64,000 nucleotides of DNA. Source: Thunnus maccoyii (lineage: Eukaryota > Chordata > Actinopteri > Scombriformes > Scombridae). The DNA lies in NCBI RefSeq assembly GCF_910596095.1, contig NC_056533.1, positions 29,362,662 to 29,426,661 on the forward strand, read 5' to 3'. This document shows, one piece after another, positions 12,475 to 24,027 of this stretch. Both the position numbers and the translations under genes were made by a program. Positions within the stretch are counted from its first letter, which is position 1; the number at the start of each line of letters is the position of its first letter. The notes beneath the pieces are model-generated. The model saw only the letters and a program-made list of their open reading frames with translations. It had not been told where the DNA came from and made no database searches.

Positions 12475-14580
12475 TAACCCTGGAGCATCTGGATTAGGTG
12501 CTTTGTGAGTAGGGCTATATTTGTATGATGATCCCAAACACGTGCAGTGGTAAAGCCTGATTTCCTCTATAGTGGAGACTCTGCAGAAAGTGTTGATCTG
12601 TGGTTTGGTTCATCAATCTTTTAAAAATCTAAACCACCTTCCTTTAGATGCTACCTATGCTGCAGCTTCTTTTCATTCCTCTCCCATTACCGTACCATCC
12701 TCCCCCACCTCTTTCCATTTCCCAACTATATCATTTCACATTGTGAAAGCATCTGCTGTATATACCAACTTAAGCCAGCGGACATAACCCACCCTGGCGT
12801 GATGACTTGGTGTGAATACAAATGCAGGGAAACCTGGTCTTGCAGAAGCAAACACATGGCAGACACAGAATACACAGATAGGAGGGTGTACAAATGAATT
12901 AAAACACAGACTGGGAAGGTGTCTCACAGTGGTGGCTGGTTTAGTAGCAGGCTGCTTACAAAGTCAGACAAAGGTAATCCACCTGGTATGACAAGTTATA
13001 TTGTTCCAAATTATTTATTAACACATTAAAACCGGATGCAACATTTGCATATATAATACACCAAACATTTCACAGAAAAACAATGACAACTGATTAAAAA
13101 CTTAAATGATGAGTCTGTTCTGTATTATTTAGCTCTTATTTAAATAAATGTTGTCACAGTGAGATAAGGTATAACAGTAATTCCCCTTTTTTTTCTTTCA
13201 TTTTACATTTTAGTATAAATTACATTAAAGATCTTACATGGAGAAGACTTCAACACCTTGACATGACTGAGTAACATTTCATGTGTATCAAATCTATATA
13301 ACTTTTAGCAACCAACTTTTCAAAAATCCCACCATAGCTGAGCCATGTGCTAGTACTGACCCTTGATGAACAATAATTAGGACAAATCGCCAAGTGACTT
13401 TTATTGATGAACCAAATGGCAGCCACAGCTTGTGGACAAACTGTGTAGGAAAGACCAGGCAGGCCTGTGACAGATGGTCAGAGTGACTGGGTGACTGTTG
13501 TCAATGTGTGCTGTGTTCAGGAACGCACATTCAGCACAATGACACAGAAAGAGAAGTGAACAACCTGAAGCTTCTGTTGTGCCACATTAGACACATATAA
13601 ACCCACACACACAATGGATGGTGACAGAGACACACACACACACACACAAGCAAGAAGCCAGCAGGACAGAAAAATACCATGCTAGCAGGGAAAGACAAGC
13701 AGGGACACATTTGCTGCTAGCGCCATGGGACTTCTGCAAGCTATATGCTATGCATGCAACTGACATTCATTTTCCAACTCACTCTCACCTGCTTTCTCAT
13801 GTACAAATCCTAACATAAACATCACATCTTATGCAATGTCTCTTTTCCTTTTCCCTTTGTCCTGTTAGCTCTTTGCAATTAAGCAAATGGGTCATTAATT
13901 AATCGCCAGAGGCAACAGGCCACTCAAGGAGTTAATCAGACTGAATGGATGGACTGCTGGGAGAGAGCATGTCACACATACACAAGTACACACACACACA
14001 CATAATCACATGCCCACTTTCACAAACTATTGACATTTCTGAAAAAAAGCAAGCCTCAGTAAGATATGCATGAATAAAATTACAGAAAATGGCAGGAGTT
14101 GATGAAAAGCAGCTTGATCATTGATTCATGTTGTCAAACTGTGCTGAGTGGCAGTTTCTTCTAGGAGGAAACTTTGGTTGAAACCTTGCCTCAGGCCATC
14201 AACATTCAGAGTGAGACAAGAGGATGTTTTTTCCAGTGTATGATGATACACAGCTCAATCACTGAGTCTGAAGACTGCTGACAAATCATTCTCATGAAGT
14301 ATATACAAATAGGGCTATTGATGGGAAAACCACAAAGGATTCATACAGGCTGGATTTATACTAAGCAAATTGGTTTGACGAGTGCAGGGTCGGTCCCAGA
14401 CAGGTGCAGGCTCAGTGCTGAGACATCACTTTAGCTGTTGAGACAGAAACTGATTGTGAATGCAGACATGTTTCTCAGACCTTTTCTGCTTTAAAGGTGT
14501 GTTTCTCTTGAGGCACATATAGCATCTCCTTTTATCTGTCTTCCTCTTTCTCTGGTTCTCTTCCTCTATCCCTTGAATCT

Positions 14581-14617
14581 GTGTGAGTGTGTGCGTGTGT
14601 GTGTGTGTGTGTGTGTG
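14581..14617. repeat. (GT)n microsatellite
   Basis: GT run, pure over its last 24 bases. Confidence 0.9.
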
Positions 14618-14794
14618 AAACAGTCATGTTGAGGTTGAAATGAGGTTATAACATGCAAAAAATGTTGGGAATGTTTGGAATCTTAACAAGATTCAGAGGA
14701 GAATAACAAATGTGTGTTGCACCACAGAGCAGGAAGTGCAAAAATAGAGGCAACATCTACTACTATTATTTACTATTACTTAAATCAAAGTGCG

Positions 14795-15105
14795 GCTGCC
14801 ACATCCAATCCACTGATTATTTTCTTGATTCATCAATGAATCATCCTGTTTAAATGTCAGAAAAGAGTGAAAAACACTCTCTCATTTCCCAGAGCCGCTA
14901 ACAACTCAAAACCCCAAAATGTTTTATTTGCTGTCATATAAGACGGAGAAAGGCGGAAAATTTAAGAGGCAAAAAACAGGTTTGTTATTTTTACTTGAAA
15001 TATGACTCAAACTATTAGTCGGTTATCAAAATAGTTTTCAGGTTAATTTTCTGTCAATTAACAAACCGCAAAATCAACTAAACATTTCAGTTCTAAATCT
15101 ATAAG
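14795..15105. mobile_element. GATTAATCG-type MITE copy, diverged
   Basis: Starts near CCACTGATTATTTTCTTGAT and contains the family words AAATGTCAGAAAA, CAAAACCCCAAAATG and TTATCAAAATAGTT. It has decayed terminal inverted repeats. Same family as 23663-24027 and 27932-28222. Confidence 0.65.
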
Positions 15106-15300
15106 ACACATTACAAGCATCTAATGACCCCACTTTCATGACCACCACATACACAAAACTATATAGACTTGCATGTAGCTCAGTTTCAGGAAGAGTAAAT
15201 GTAAGACTCGTGTGTGAAAGACTTTGGGAATATCAAAGACATCCCATAATTTCTTAATAAAATCATGAATGAAGTGTTTTTCTTGATATCTGTCAACATA

Positions 15301-15371
15301 ATGCTGTATTTATACTTGTCCAGTTGGTGGCAGTATTAATGCTGTATTAATATTTCTCCAGTTGGTGGCAG
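15301..15371. repeat. Two-copy tandem duplication, about 38-bp unit
   Basis: Unit one begins ATGCTGTATTTATACTTGTC and unit two (from 15339) begins ATGCTGTATTAATATTTCTC. Both end with CCAGTTGGTGGCAG. The second unit has lost a few bases. Confidence 0.85.
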
Positions 15372-15525
15372 ACTTACAAAACAAGCCAAGCCAACACACA
15401 TAACTAGACAAACAAAAGCACATACATCATCAGAAACAATGACAAATATCACTAACTACAGGTTAAAAGTTCAAAATTGGCCAGATATTCATATATTCAA
15501 GTTTTAAAATCCTCTGTAATTCATT

Positions 15526-15845
15526 TCATTTATAAGGTGCAAAGCAGAGGAGGGCAATCTTTCCATGTTCAGTATTTACCTGAGGTGTAACTGGTCTGGT
15601 GAGCAGTAATTTGCATTTGAGAGAAGTGATATACTGAGGCGGTTCTTGCAGGAGACATTTATAAATAAAAATGATAGAATGTAGTTCCCTTCCTGTTGCT
15701 AGAGAGGACAAGCCTAGTTTTTCATACAGTGATGTGTATGATATTTATCTCCTGTAATGAAACGCAAAGCACGATGATAAACTGCATCAAGCTGTTTTAA
15801 GGTAGAGTGAGCAGCATGACAATAAAGGAAAGGTTTAAAACTTAA
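15526..15845 (-). pseudogene. Decayed LINE reverse-transcriptase fragment
   Basis: Read on the minus strand, a region near 15700-15845 encodes LDAVYHRALRFITG followed by KYHTHHC. The downstream piece (15526-15711) encodes RPVTPQVNTEHGKIALLCFA and then PYK. These match the C-terminal part of ORF2 proteins of fish non-LTR retrotransposons, where an 'LDxVYHxALRFITG' block is followed by a 'HGKxAFxxxAPxxWN' block. In-frame stops and a frameshift lie between the two blocks, so this is a dead 5'-truncated copy. I cannot assign the clade with certainty (L2/Rex-type is my guess). Confidence 0.6.
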
Positions 15846-16788
15846 AATAGATGAACGGCCTAGTTTCTTTACCTAGTGTGGTCATCTGGATCACTGAGTG
15901 GGACAAAGATAACCACGTGACATGTACTTCCTTCCCTGCCATTGAGTTGGGAAGGGAAAAGGCATTTCTTCCTTAGATATCCTGTTTTTTGTTTAACCTC
16001 ACATGCCAAGCTGGATGCCCTTTTACAGTCAGCAGGAAAAAGAGAGCAATGGAGGGTGAGCTGGCCGGTGTGTCAAAAGACAGGACAAGACAGGGCAGTA
16101 ACAACAATGACACACAGGATGAGAGTTGTTTTGTCCCGTGTATTTAGGAACACTCAGCACTATATGATGTGTCAGGGGGACGACAGGAAGGAAGGAAGGG
16201 CAGACTACATCAAGCAGAAGTTCTGACTCTCACCTGGATGAACCTAAATCACTATTACTGTGAGGGGGATATTAAATATATGCAGACATTTGAAGTAGAC
16301 TTTTCCTGATTAGATAATACTGGCAGACATTCCAGCATGCTGTGGCATTAAAAAAGCCACTAAGCCACTGACTGAGTCTCCCTAATAATGTGAACATAAA
16401 CTGATTGGCCAAAAGACATAAACCCTGCAGGGAAGAAGGGAAGGAGAGAAGAAGTTGTGGCTAGTATACTCAATATTTGCACTTCATCACTGAGCCATTG
16501 AAAGGCTAAAGATGTGTAGAATGGATTATATATATATACCAGGGCATTTGATCTAATAGTCTGAGTAAGCAGTAAGAGAAAAATGTTTTATGTGGTGCTT
16601 GCTGACTAAAATTGATTCATTTGTTTCTTACTGCACTTTTGTAATCAAATTTTCCTCCTTCATTAGGATAATTACTCTGACAGTCTGGGACAAGAGTGCC
16701 AGAGACAAGACAAACCACAATAATCTAATTACAAAGTCTTTCCTTACTTTCACTCAGCTGGCGCTGCACATCTGCAGCAGAGACAAAG

Positions 16789-16864
16789 AGACAGACAGAC
16801 AGATAGACAGGTTAATAGATAGATAGATAGACAGATAGATAGATAGATAGATAGATAGACAGAC

Positions 16865-16943
<79 letters not shown>
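16789..16943. repeat. (GATA)n / (GACA) microsatellite
   Basis: About 155 bases of AGAT tetranucleotides with GACA interruptions in the first third. It is a Bkm-type repeat. It keeps several frames open and yields meaningless Tyr-Leu-Ser-Ile repeats on the minus strand. Confidence 0.97.
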
Positions 16944-16944
<1 letters not shown>

Positions 16945-17203
16945 CTGTGTGCATGCGTGTGTGTTGGAAGATTTACAAGGGGCCAAAGATGAAGACCAAC
17001 AGAACTCTTAAACTGGGGCATTAAAGTATACAGCTAGTGAAGTACTCTATTTCATTATGGCAGGATTTATTACTCTGTACGTCCCACTCAAGCAAGAAAT
17101 TGATCCAGCATCTGAGACCAAAAAATAAAAGGATGGGACTGTCTGGTGAAGAGTTTTATCTTTGCCAGGACTGAATTCAAATTCAATGCGAGTGGTGTTA
17201 TTG

Positions 17204-17217
17204 TCCACCAGGTGGTG
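17204..17217. promoter_or_regulatory. Possible CTCF-like site
   Basis: CCACCAGGTGGTGT resembles the CTCF core and is also near-palindromic. A single word match only. Confidence 0.25.
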
Positions 17218-18539
17218 TTGCAGGACCATCATAAACATTCACTGGGACACACTGAGTCACAGCATTAAGCACAGGCCTTAAGCTTAGGCATAAAACAATG
17301 TCTTCTTGTTTATTTAACCACAAACACAGACCGACTCCTACTCCAGGTTCTTTCCCGCAGAAAGCATGAGATATTTATTGTGATTAGACTGTACAGGGGT
17401 AGATAAGCTCTCTGACCACTACAGTAGTTAATTCCAGTGTTTCATTCTTTTCTGGAACTGAAGGTCAAGTGCGGTGTTAGAGTACAGCCACAGACTAGTA
17501 TGCCATTAAATGAAAACCTTCTGACTCAATTTTCTCTTTAACAACTTCAATAAATCAGAGGAGCGCCACCGCTGAGCAGAGCGTGCCTCTAACCCAGGGC
17601 TTGCCAGTTGTTCCCAGCCTGGCCAGTTAGTTCAGTATTGATTCTCTGTCTCCCTGTGATACTACTATAACCATCTGGCCTATGAATGCTGAGCTCACAG
17701 CTCTGGCCTGAAATCCAGTACACGCTGCCCTCAGAGGGGAGAGGGAACACCATGAGAAAAAAGACTCAGCTCACCCTCTGATCTCTAGACTTTAGTGCTC
17801 TCTCTAAAAACTTCTGCCTTCAGCTCACGTCCAGTTAGTCTATACTCGCTTTAGCCTTTACACCTTTTCCCCCCTACCTCCCCTCACCATGATGTCTCAC
17901 ATACGTTAGGTGCCAATATGAACATCAAACGAGGTTTTGCTCTCTCTAATCATTCCTCCAGCTAATACTTGCCATCAAAAGATCCCTCCTGAATGGGCTG
18001 ACAATGGAAGTCATGGGGGACAAAATCCACAGTCCTCATTTTTAGCAAAAATTTATCTAAAAAAGTTTCTTTTTGTCTTTTTGGTATCAAATTCCCTCTT
18101 TGCGTTTCCCCAGATAGTATTTCCCTGTTGAGCTGCAGTGACAGGACTGAAACCAAAAGGGGGAATTCTGAACTAAAAATGAAAATGAATTTAAAAATGA
18201 ATTTTGAAAGATATCTGCTTGATTTGACTAATTTGGATTAATGAAGCTTCATATTAACTTCAGATAAACATTTACATATATTTTGCACGGAACAAGGACT
18301 TTTGCACCCCATAATTTACATTCAGAAGGAATCTCCTAATGATCAGTATGAACAGGAGGAATGATTACAGCAAGAAAAAACAATTTCAATGTTCATTCGG
18401 GCACCTGAATATTGTTTTAAAACAGAATTGAAAAACTGAGAACCTATCCTTTAAAAATCTAATATATAGCACTTGATTCTGAGTAGATAAATGACAGCAC
18501 ATGTAAAATACATAAGGAGTGTGACATTATGCCCTAGTG

Positions 18540-18828
18540 CAGTGGTTCCCAGCCCGGGGGTCATGACCTCTCAAGGGGTCCCGAGAACATTTTAAGGAGT
18601 GACAAGATACCTCTAGTTACACATCATAATGTATATCTTTCCTGATGGATTCATATATATCTTCAGGCCTCTGAAAATCCTTTAAATGAAGCAATCTAAG
18701 ATGGAAAATAACTTTTTGTTTAAACTGCTCACTCAACTCGTGTTAAGACCATAACTTGTGCTGAGGTGTCACAAATTCACATGCTTTATTTTATGAAGGT
18801 CACAAGACAGAAAGGTTGGGAACCACTA
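18540..18828. mobile_element. hAT-type MITE with CAGTGGTTCCC ends
   Basis: The left end reads CAGTGGTTCCCAGCCCGGGG. The right end is its inverted counterpart, GGTTGGGAACCACTA. This is a widespread vertebrate non-autonomous hAT signature. There is no transposase coding inside the 289 bases. Intergenic, downstream of the RNF128-like gene. Confidence 0.75.
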
Positions 18829-20666
18829 GTCCAAAGAACAAGCTCATTTTACAGTGTATCAACTGTTTATAATGACACTAACTCAATCTAGCCTCATAAA
18901 ATTCTTAAAAAGTCTTGCAATTTTGTTACATATATTACTGTAGATGTACTTCTAAAAGGCATTCATGTAAAAAATCTCTCTCCATTCCATTGCCATGCAG
19001 CTGCATATCTCTACTTGCTCAGTCAGGCCTTTCTACTTATGTGATATGATGATTATCCAGCTCAAGCTCAAGGTGTGTGCAGATCTGCTCCCACCTGTGC
19101 AGAGGTAATTACACTTTCCCTCCTCTCCAAGAGTCATAGCTATAACCATACATAGACCTGCCTGACGTACAGGAACACACCTGTCTATTCGCATACGCTC
19201 ACATATTCTCAAATATAATCCTACGACCGCCAAACACACAGACAGAAACACCATTCTTATAAGCACATATGCTCATAAAGTTGGCCTCATTTTGAGGGAT
19301 TTATTGCATTCTAATAAGCATCAATGTGATTTAATACAGCAAGTAATATTCATTTTTACAGAACAATTTAAGACTCTTGGAATCTGTAACACAGTAGTGA
19401 AAATGATTCAATATAGAAAAATATATTAAGTACCATTATCAGCATATCCCCACCAGCAAACAAAGAAATGAAACAATTCTATAGCTTTATCATTTACCAA
19501 GGGACACACTTTATCACAGAAATTGCAAGAATCGTTAAACATGTGCCAAAATTTACCTATGGGAGAGTTCAGAGGTAGACCACAGGGACTGAATAAACTC
19601 CATTCCAAATAATTCAAAGAAAAAACTTGGAAGACCTGCTCAAGAATAAAAATTTGTGCATACACATGAAAATCAGCTGTTTAGAGAAAGAAAGAAATAT
19701 GTATATTTTATGTATAGCTTTTATATTAACAAGTAGAACTCCATGATTGATAAATCCATCTCATTATAAGATATACATCATTTCAAAAAACAGAACACAT
19801 AAAGACAATGTTCCCCCATCCAACAAATACAAGTTTTTGCAGTCATATGATCTACAGTTTCATTGATATTTACTACTGTGGGACTTCCTATTTCTCAATA
19901 GTAGCTACAAACCCATCATGAAGGAACTAACTACTCTTACTTCATATGTGGTAAAAAAAAAAAAAAAAAAATTCCATGGATCATGTGTCTTAAGAGTCCC
20001 AGGCCCTCGGGTGATACTATTTACTCATCGCAATGCAATGTGTGTCATGCTGTATTTCCAGTAAGGGCTGTGTTCATAAGGTGTGTTTGTAAACCCAGCC
20101 TAGGAACCTGACAATTAAAAGAGCAGAAATAAAATCCAAAAGTCAAATTGTTGCTAATTATGGGAGTAATAATAATAATAAATTCTGCTCTGAATTTTAA
20201 AAGAAATTGTTAATTTTGAGGGACTGTGACTATCTGTTTGAGGAAACTGGCAACGATTTCAAACTGATATGCTCTGCAGCACTTCCTCCATAACCAGTGT
20301 TGTTTGTGTTCAGTATGCAAAACAGTAAACTGATACTGGCATCAGTCCATTACTGCTCACTTAACAATCTATTTTATGAGTAACTTTATGAACACACCCA
20401 ATAATTGCACACATGCACCAAAGATGGACACAAATAAAATGTAATGGCATCTAAGCTAAATACACAAAGTCCATTAACATTTACAAGTCTGTATTACAAA
20501 AGGGACATTGTTTCTCCTGTTAGGACATCATAATTAGATTCCATTGTGGTGGTTCAATCATTGTATCCCAGAAAATATTGATTTCAAACAGGAAATTTGA
20601 CTGTGTCCTGGTTTGATGTTGTTTAGTTCCCGTTGCTGTTGTTCACTCTCTCGCAGCCAATGAGTC

Positions 20667-21731
20667 TTACTCAAAGGCCCTGTTCTCATAGATATGCTGT
20701 TGTCTCTCTGGGTCAGGGCTCTCTGGGTTAGACAGCGGGACATCGTAGATGGGTTCTCCTCCTGCTACTGTGATCACAGTGACCTCTGGTGGTGATTCAT
20801 CAGGAATATTCTCTTTTGACTCCTCCTCAACTCCCAAGGCCTTCAGGATGTCGCACTTACACATGGGACAGGTCCTTTTCTCCAGCAACCAGGGCTCGAT
20901 ACAGGCTTTATGGAAGATGTGATCACATGTTAGCACTGTCACCACATCACCTGGCTTGTAGGCATCAATGCACACAGCACACAAATGGGAGTCAGAGGTA
21001 GTTTCCTCATCCCCTGTCTTCAGTTTGCGCACTTGTAGACGCCCAATCGCCTTCTTAGCCTCCGATTTCAGCCTTCTCTCATCGCGCCTTTGCATGCGCA
21101 GGTTGTAAAGACGGTTTGCAGAGATAAACACAAAGTAAGCAATCGAGGCCGCTGTCACAATGAAGAAGGCAATGGAGAGAAAATAAATCCAGTAGCTGTC
21201 CATCCAGGGTCCGTGAGGGCTGCCTAGATCAATAATCATGTGAACATCTGTTCCATTCTTCACCAAGTTGACAACCTCCATGCCCTGAACGTTGCCAATC
21301 ATGATGGCCACAATATCAGCTGCATCCGAGTGTGCCATGAAAGTGGTGCTGTTGCCACTGCCATCCACATTATACACGACCACACCTGATGCTCCTTGAC
21401 GTTTGGCAGCATTTATTTTGTCACTGAAAGTACAGTTGCCCCTTTTAACCAGGGCTATCCAGGCTGGTGAGCTGGAATTGCGGTTGTAGACAGGATCCTG
21501 ACCACAGCCTTTGGGGTCTCCCTTTGGAAGTGCAACAATGCCTGAAGCTTTCGCCAGGGGAGAGTTACGGCCATACACCCCACACTCACAATACCGGTCC
21601 TCAGTCTTATTGTTGCTGTTAACATAGCTTATTTCCACCATCGCTGTCCAAAATAGCACCGCTGCTGAACAGTGAACAAGTCCTGACAAACACAGCAAAA
21701 GAAACAGACCATGTTGTGTCTTCTTACCCAT
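20667..21731 (-). CDS. rnf128: RNF128/GRAIL-like transmembrane RING-H2 E3 ubiquitin ligase
   Basis: A complete 354-residue single-exon reading frame. Residues 1-24 form a signal peptide. About 66-170 is a protease-associated (PA) domain that recruits membrane substrates in the lumen of endosomes, with N-glycosylation sequons at 41, 85, 99, 127 and 159. About 180-203 is one transmembrane helix. Residues 251-291 are a perfect RING-H2 finger (C-x2-C-x14-C-x-H-x2-H-x2-C-x10-C-x2-C), followed by an acidic tail. The family transfers ubiquitin to membrane proteins; human GRAIL acts in T-cell anergy. The 'AKKAIGRLQVRKLKTGD' and 'CKCDILKALG' blocks match RNF128, RNF133 and RNF148 best. The start has a good context (GTTACCATGG), and a splice acceptor lies 12 bases upstream of it. 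The tail is shorter than human RNF128. Which of the three paralogues it corresponds to is uncertain; like RNF133 and RNF148 the coding region has no intron. Confidence 0.9.
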   Translation of the reverse strand: MGKKTQHGLFLLLCLSGLVHCSAAVLFWTAMVEISYVNSNNKTEDRYCECGVYGRNSPLAKASGIVALPKGDPKGCGQDPVYNRNSSSPAWIALVKRGNCTFSDKINAAKRQGASGVVVYNVDGSGNSTTFMAHSDAADIVAIMIGNVQGMEVVNLVKNGTDVHMIIDLGSPHGPWMDSYWIYFLSIAFFIVTAASIAYFVFISANRLYNLRMQRRDERRLKSEAKKAIGRLQVRKLKTGDEETTSDSHLCAVCIDAYKPGDVVTVLTCDHIFHKACIEPWLLEKRTCPMCKCDILKALGVEEESKENIPDESPPEVTVITVAGGEPIYDVPLSNPESPDPERQQHIYENRAFE

Positions 21732-21743
21732 GGTAACGCTCTT

Positions 21744-21931
21744 CTAAAAAAACAACAGGAGGCACTCTGTTAGCTTCTTTAGCTTCTTTAAAAATCCTTT
21801 GTTAGACCCAGTTCCTGGTTGTTTGAGCCACAGCGATCTGAATACAGCTATGGTTTCACCCAACCAGCTGTCAACAGTAATCTGATCTCAGTCTTTGGTA
21901 ATATAACACGAGCTATGCGTCAGCCACTCAC
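21744..21931 (-). other. Probable 5'-UTR intron of the RNF128-like gene
   Basis: On the minus strand GAGAG|GTGAGT at 21932/21931 is a strong donor. A T-rich tract ending TTTTTTAG at 21744 is a good acceptor, giving a 188-base intron that would end 12 bases before the ATG. The non-coding first exon would lie at about 21932-22000. Confidence 0.55.
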
Positions 21932-22497
21932 CTCTCGTTATCTTCCTGAACCTTGAACACTGAGCACTCTGCGCAGAGGGCAGAGCGTTGGTATTCAACA
22001 AGTTGAAGTGCATAAAACACATAGACCTGTGCTGTTTCAAGAGCCAAGGAACAATATTCGAGAAGGAAAGACGCGATAAGATATGATAAGGACAGTTTCA
22101 TGTGCATGTGTCAGCAAAAAAAGAGTAGTCCTTCTGAGTTCCCTTGTGTAATGATGACTGAAGCAACTAAGCTGGTTTTTCTAGTTTGACTTGTTTCCTT
22201 CCCCTATATCTGTGACCGAGATCACTGCTGGTGAAAAAAGCAAACTCACAAGTATTACTCCACTACTTTGTGGTTAAAAGACAATGCAGTCTGCTTTCAG
22301 TTCACATTTTAACAGACATGCACGGACAAATTAGAAATGTGTTATTTAAATCGCACAGGATTCACACAGAATCACATGGTAAAAAGTTTCCTGTGTTTGG
22401 ATTGCTACAGGCTCCAGGTTAAAAGCATACCAGTGACAACTGAGATGGAACAGGGCATTGTCAAGTTTCCATTGTATCTTCTTACACACAAGTGAAA

Positions 22498-22538
22498 GCC
22501 CACACACACATACACACACACACACACACACATACACA
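22498..22538. repeat. (CA)n microsatellite
   Basis: CA tract with two TA interruptions upstream of the RNF128-like gene. Confidence 0.9.
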
Positions 22539-23183
22539 AAGACAGAAAGGTTTCCAGTGACAAAAGAGATGGAGAGGTTTCTTGCCAAGCTACTTTACCT
22601 TAGTTCTAAACACACACACACACTCCAAACTACAGTACTCAGGCTTCTGCAGAATGTGCTGTTAAATAATTTATCTTGGTGGAACAAAAATCTGTAAATA
22701 AAAGAGAGCCTGGTATTTATTCTTAGTATGGGTGCAGCACACAGTTCTTGATAAGAGGAACAATGGTGCTGCAATGACCCTTAGATTCCTGAAACTGAAA
22801 TATTTGTCTAAGAGAACAAAGTAAAATGCATGAAACTCACTAATATTGTATTAACTAAAGAGGAACAATGTTTCGTTTTTCTCCGTACCATGTTAGCGTG
22901 AATTTAGGGATCATATTTTCATCACAAAGATACTTAAGACTTTCTGCTCCTATACTGGCATCTACTGGTTGGTTAAGGGCCTGAGCAGAGGCAATAACAA
23001 AGTGCTGCACTAAGTGAGGATTATTATTTTAACAGTCATTTGAAAAAAAATGACTCTAAAATCTAATCCTAAAACACTGGCAATAATAACAGCTGAAAGG
23101 TGTACATCATAAACATGGATAACTTCATATAAAATATATTTTGAAAAATAAATATGTTGATGAAGAATGTTGGTAGTATTATT

Positions 23184-23312
23184 CTAGGGCTGTAACTACC
23201 GATCATTTTCTCAATTTATCGATTAGTATATAAAATATATATAATATAAAATGTCAGAAAATGGTGATAAATAAAGATCCCTGTTTCCCAAAGCCCAAGG
23301 TGAGCCCAACCT
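23184..23312. mobile_element. GATTAATCG-type MITE, 5' fragment
   Basis: Begins TAGGGCTGTAACTACCGATC, the terminal sequence of the family, and continues through AAAATGTCAGAAAATGGTGA and CCCAAAGCCCAAGGTGA. It then stops, so only about one third of the element is left. Confidence 0.75.
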
Positions 23313-23377
23313 CTAATTTCCATACCAGGGCCGTTTTTGCCTATTTGCATTAGAAGCAACTGCAATGGGCCCCTTAA

Positions 23378-23391
23378 CCACCAGGGGGCCA
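23378..23391 (+). promoter_or_regulatory. Strong CTCF-like motif
   Basis: CCACCAGGGGGCCA matches the vertebrate CTCF core almost completely. It lies between the divergent RNF128-like gene and slc24a5, where a domain boundary would make sense. Sequence match only. Confidence 0.4.
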
Positions 23392-23662
23392 CAGTGGGGT
23401 GGTGCTTTTGTTTGTTTGTTTTTTCACAGACAGAGGGCTACCTTAAATGGCTAAAGTGCTATATTTTATATATCACTTTTATCCTATATTTAAGGTTAAT
23501 CCATCTGCCTGTCAGACTGATTTTGTTTGCATTAGTTATCATTGGTTAGATAGTGTAGCAAAGATTCCTGTTGGAGGAAAAATGATTAGTCCCCCCCCTC
23601 CCCACACTTGGCAGTAAGGAAGAGTGTGGAGGGAGTGAGAGACTTTGTGGATATTAAAAAAG

Positions 23663-24027
23663 TAGAGCTGCAATGATTAGACGATTAATTGATTAGTTGG
23701 CGAATATTAAATGAATTGCCAACTATTTTGATGATTGATTAATCCTTTTGAGTCATTTTTAAGAAAAGAATGTACAAATTCTCTGATCCAGCTTCTCAAA
23801 TGTGAATATTTTCCAGTTCCTTTAGTCTTCTATGACAGTAAACTGCATATGTTTGGATTGTGGACAAAACAAGACATTTGAAGACGCCACTTTGGGCACT
23901 GAGATACAGTGATAACACATTTTTTTACTATTTCCTGACATTTTATGAACCAAACAACCAATCAATTAATCAAGAAAATAATCGACAGATTAATCAATGA
24001 TTAAAATAATCATTAGTTGCAGCACTA
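23663..24027. mobile_element. GATTAATCG-type MITE, nearly full length
   Basis: The left end is AGAGCTGCAATGATTAGACG. The right end, ATTAGTTGCAGCACTA, is its inverted form, with about 30 bp of imperfect terminal repeat. Length is about 365 bases with no coding capacity. This is the best-preserved copy here. Confidence 0.8.

Larger units (their letters stand above)
1..20400. other. Gene-free intergenic region, repeat-rich
   Basis: I find no exon set here with conserved protein content. The open frames are short, low in complexity, or lie across microsatellites and transposon remnants. The stretch contains many CA/GT tracts, one (GATA)n block, a tRNA-derived SINE, a LINE reverse-transcriptase fragment and several inverted-repeat elements, listed separately. 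AT-rich blocks near 8.24-8.47 kb and 13.86-13.95 kb have many homeodomain and forkhead-like words and could be conserved non-coding elements. In mammals SEMA6D lies on this side of SLC24A5, so this may be part of the regulatory desert next to that gene. That is inference. Confidence 0.6.

Noticed and set aside
16750-17021. Minus-strand frames of Tyr-Leu-Ser-Ile repeats
   Set aside because: They are the translation of the (GATA)n microsatellite.
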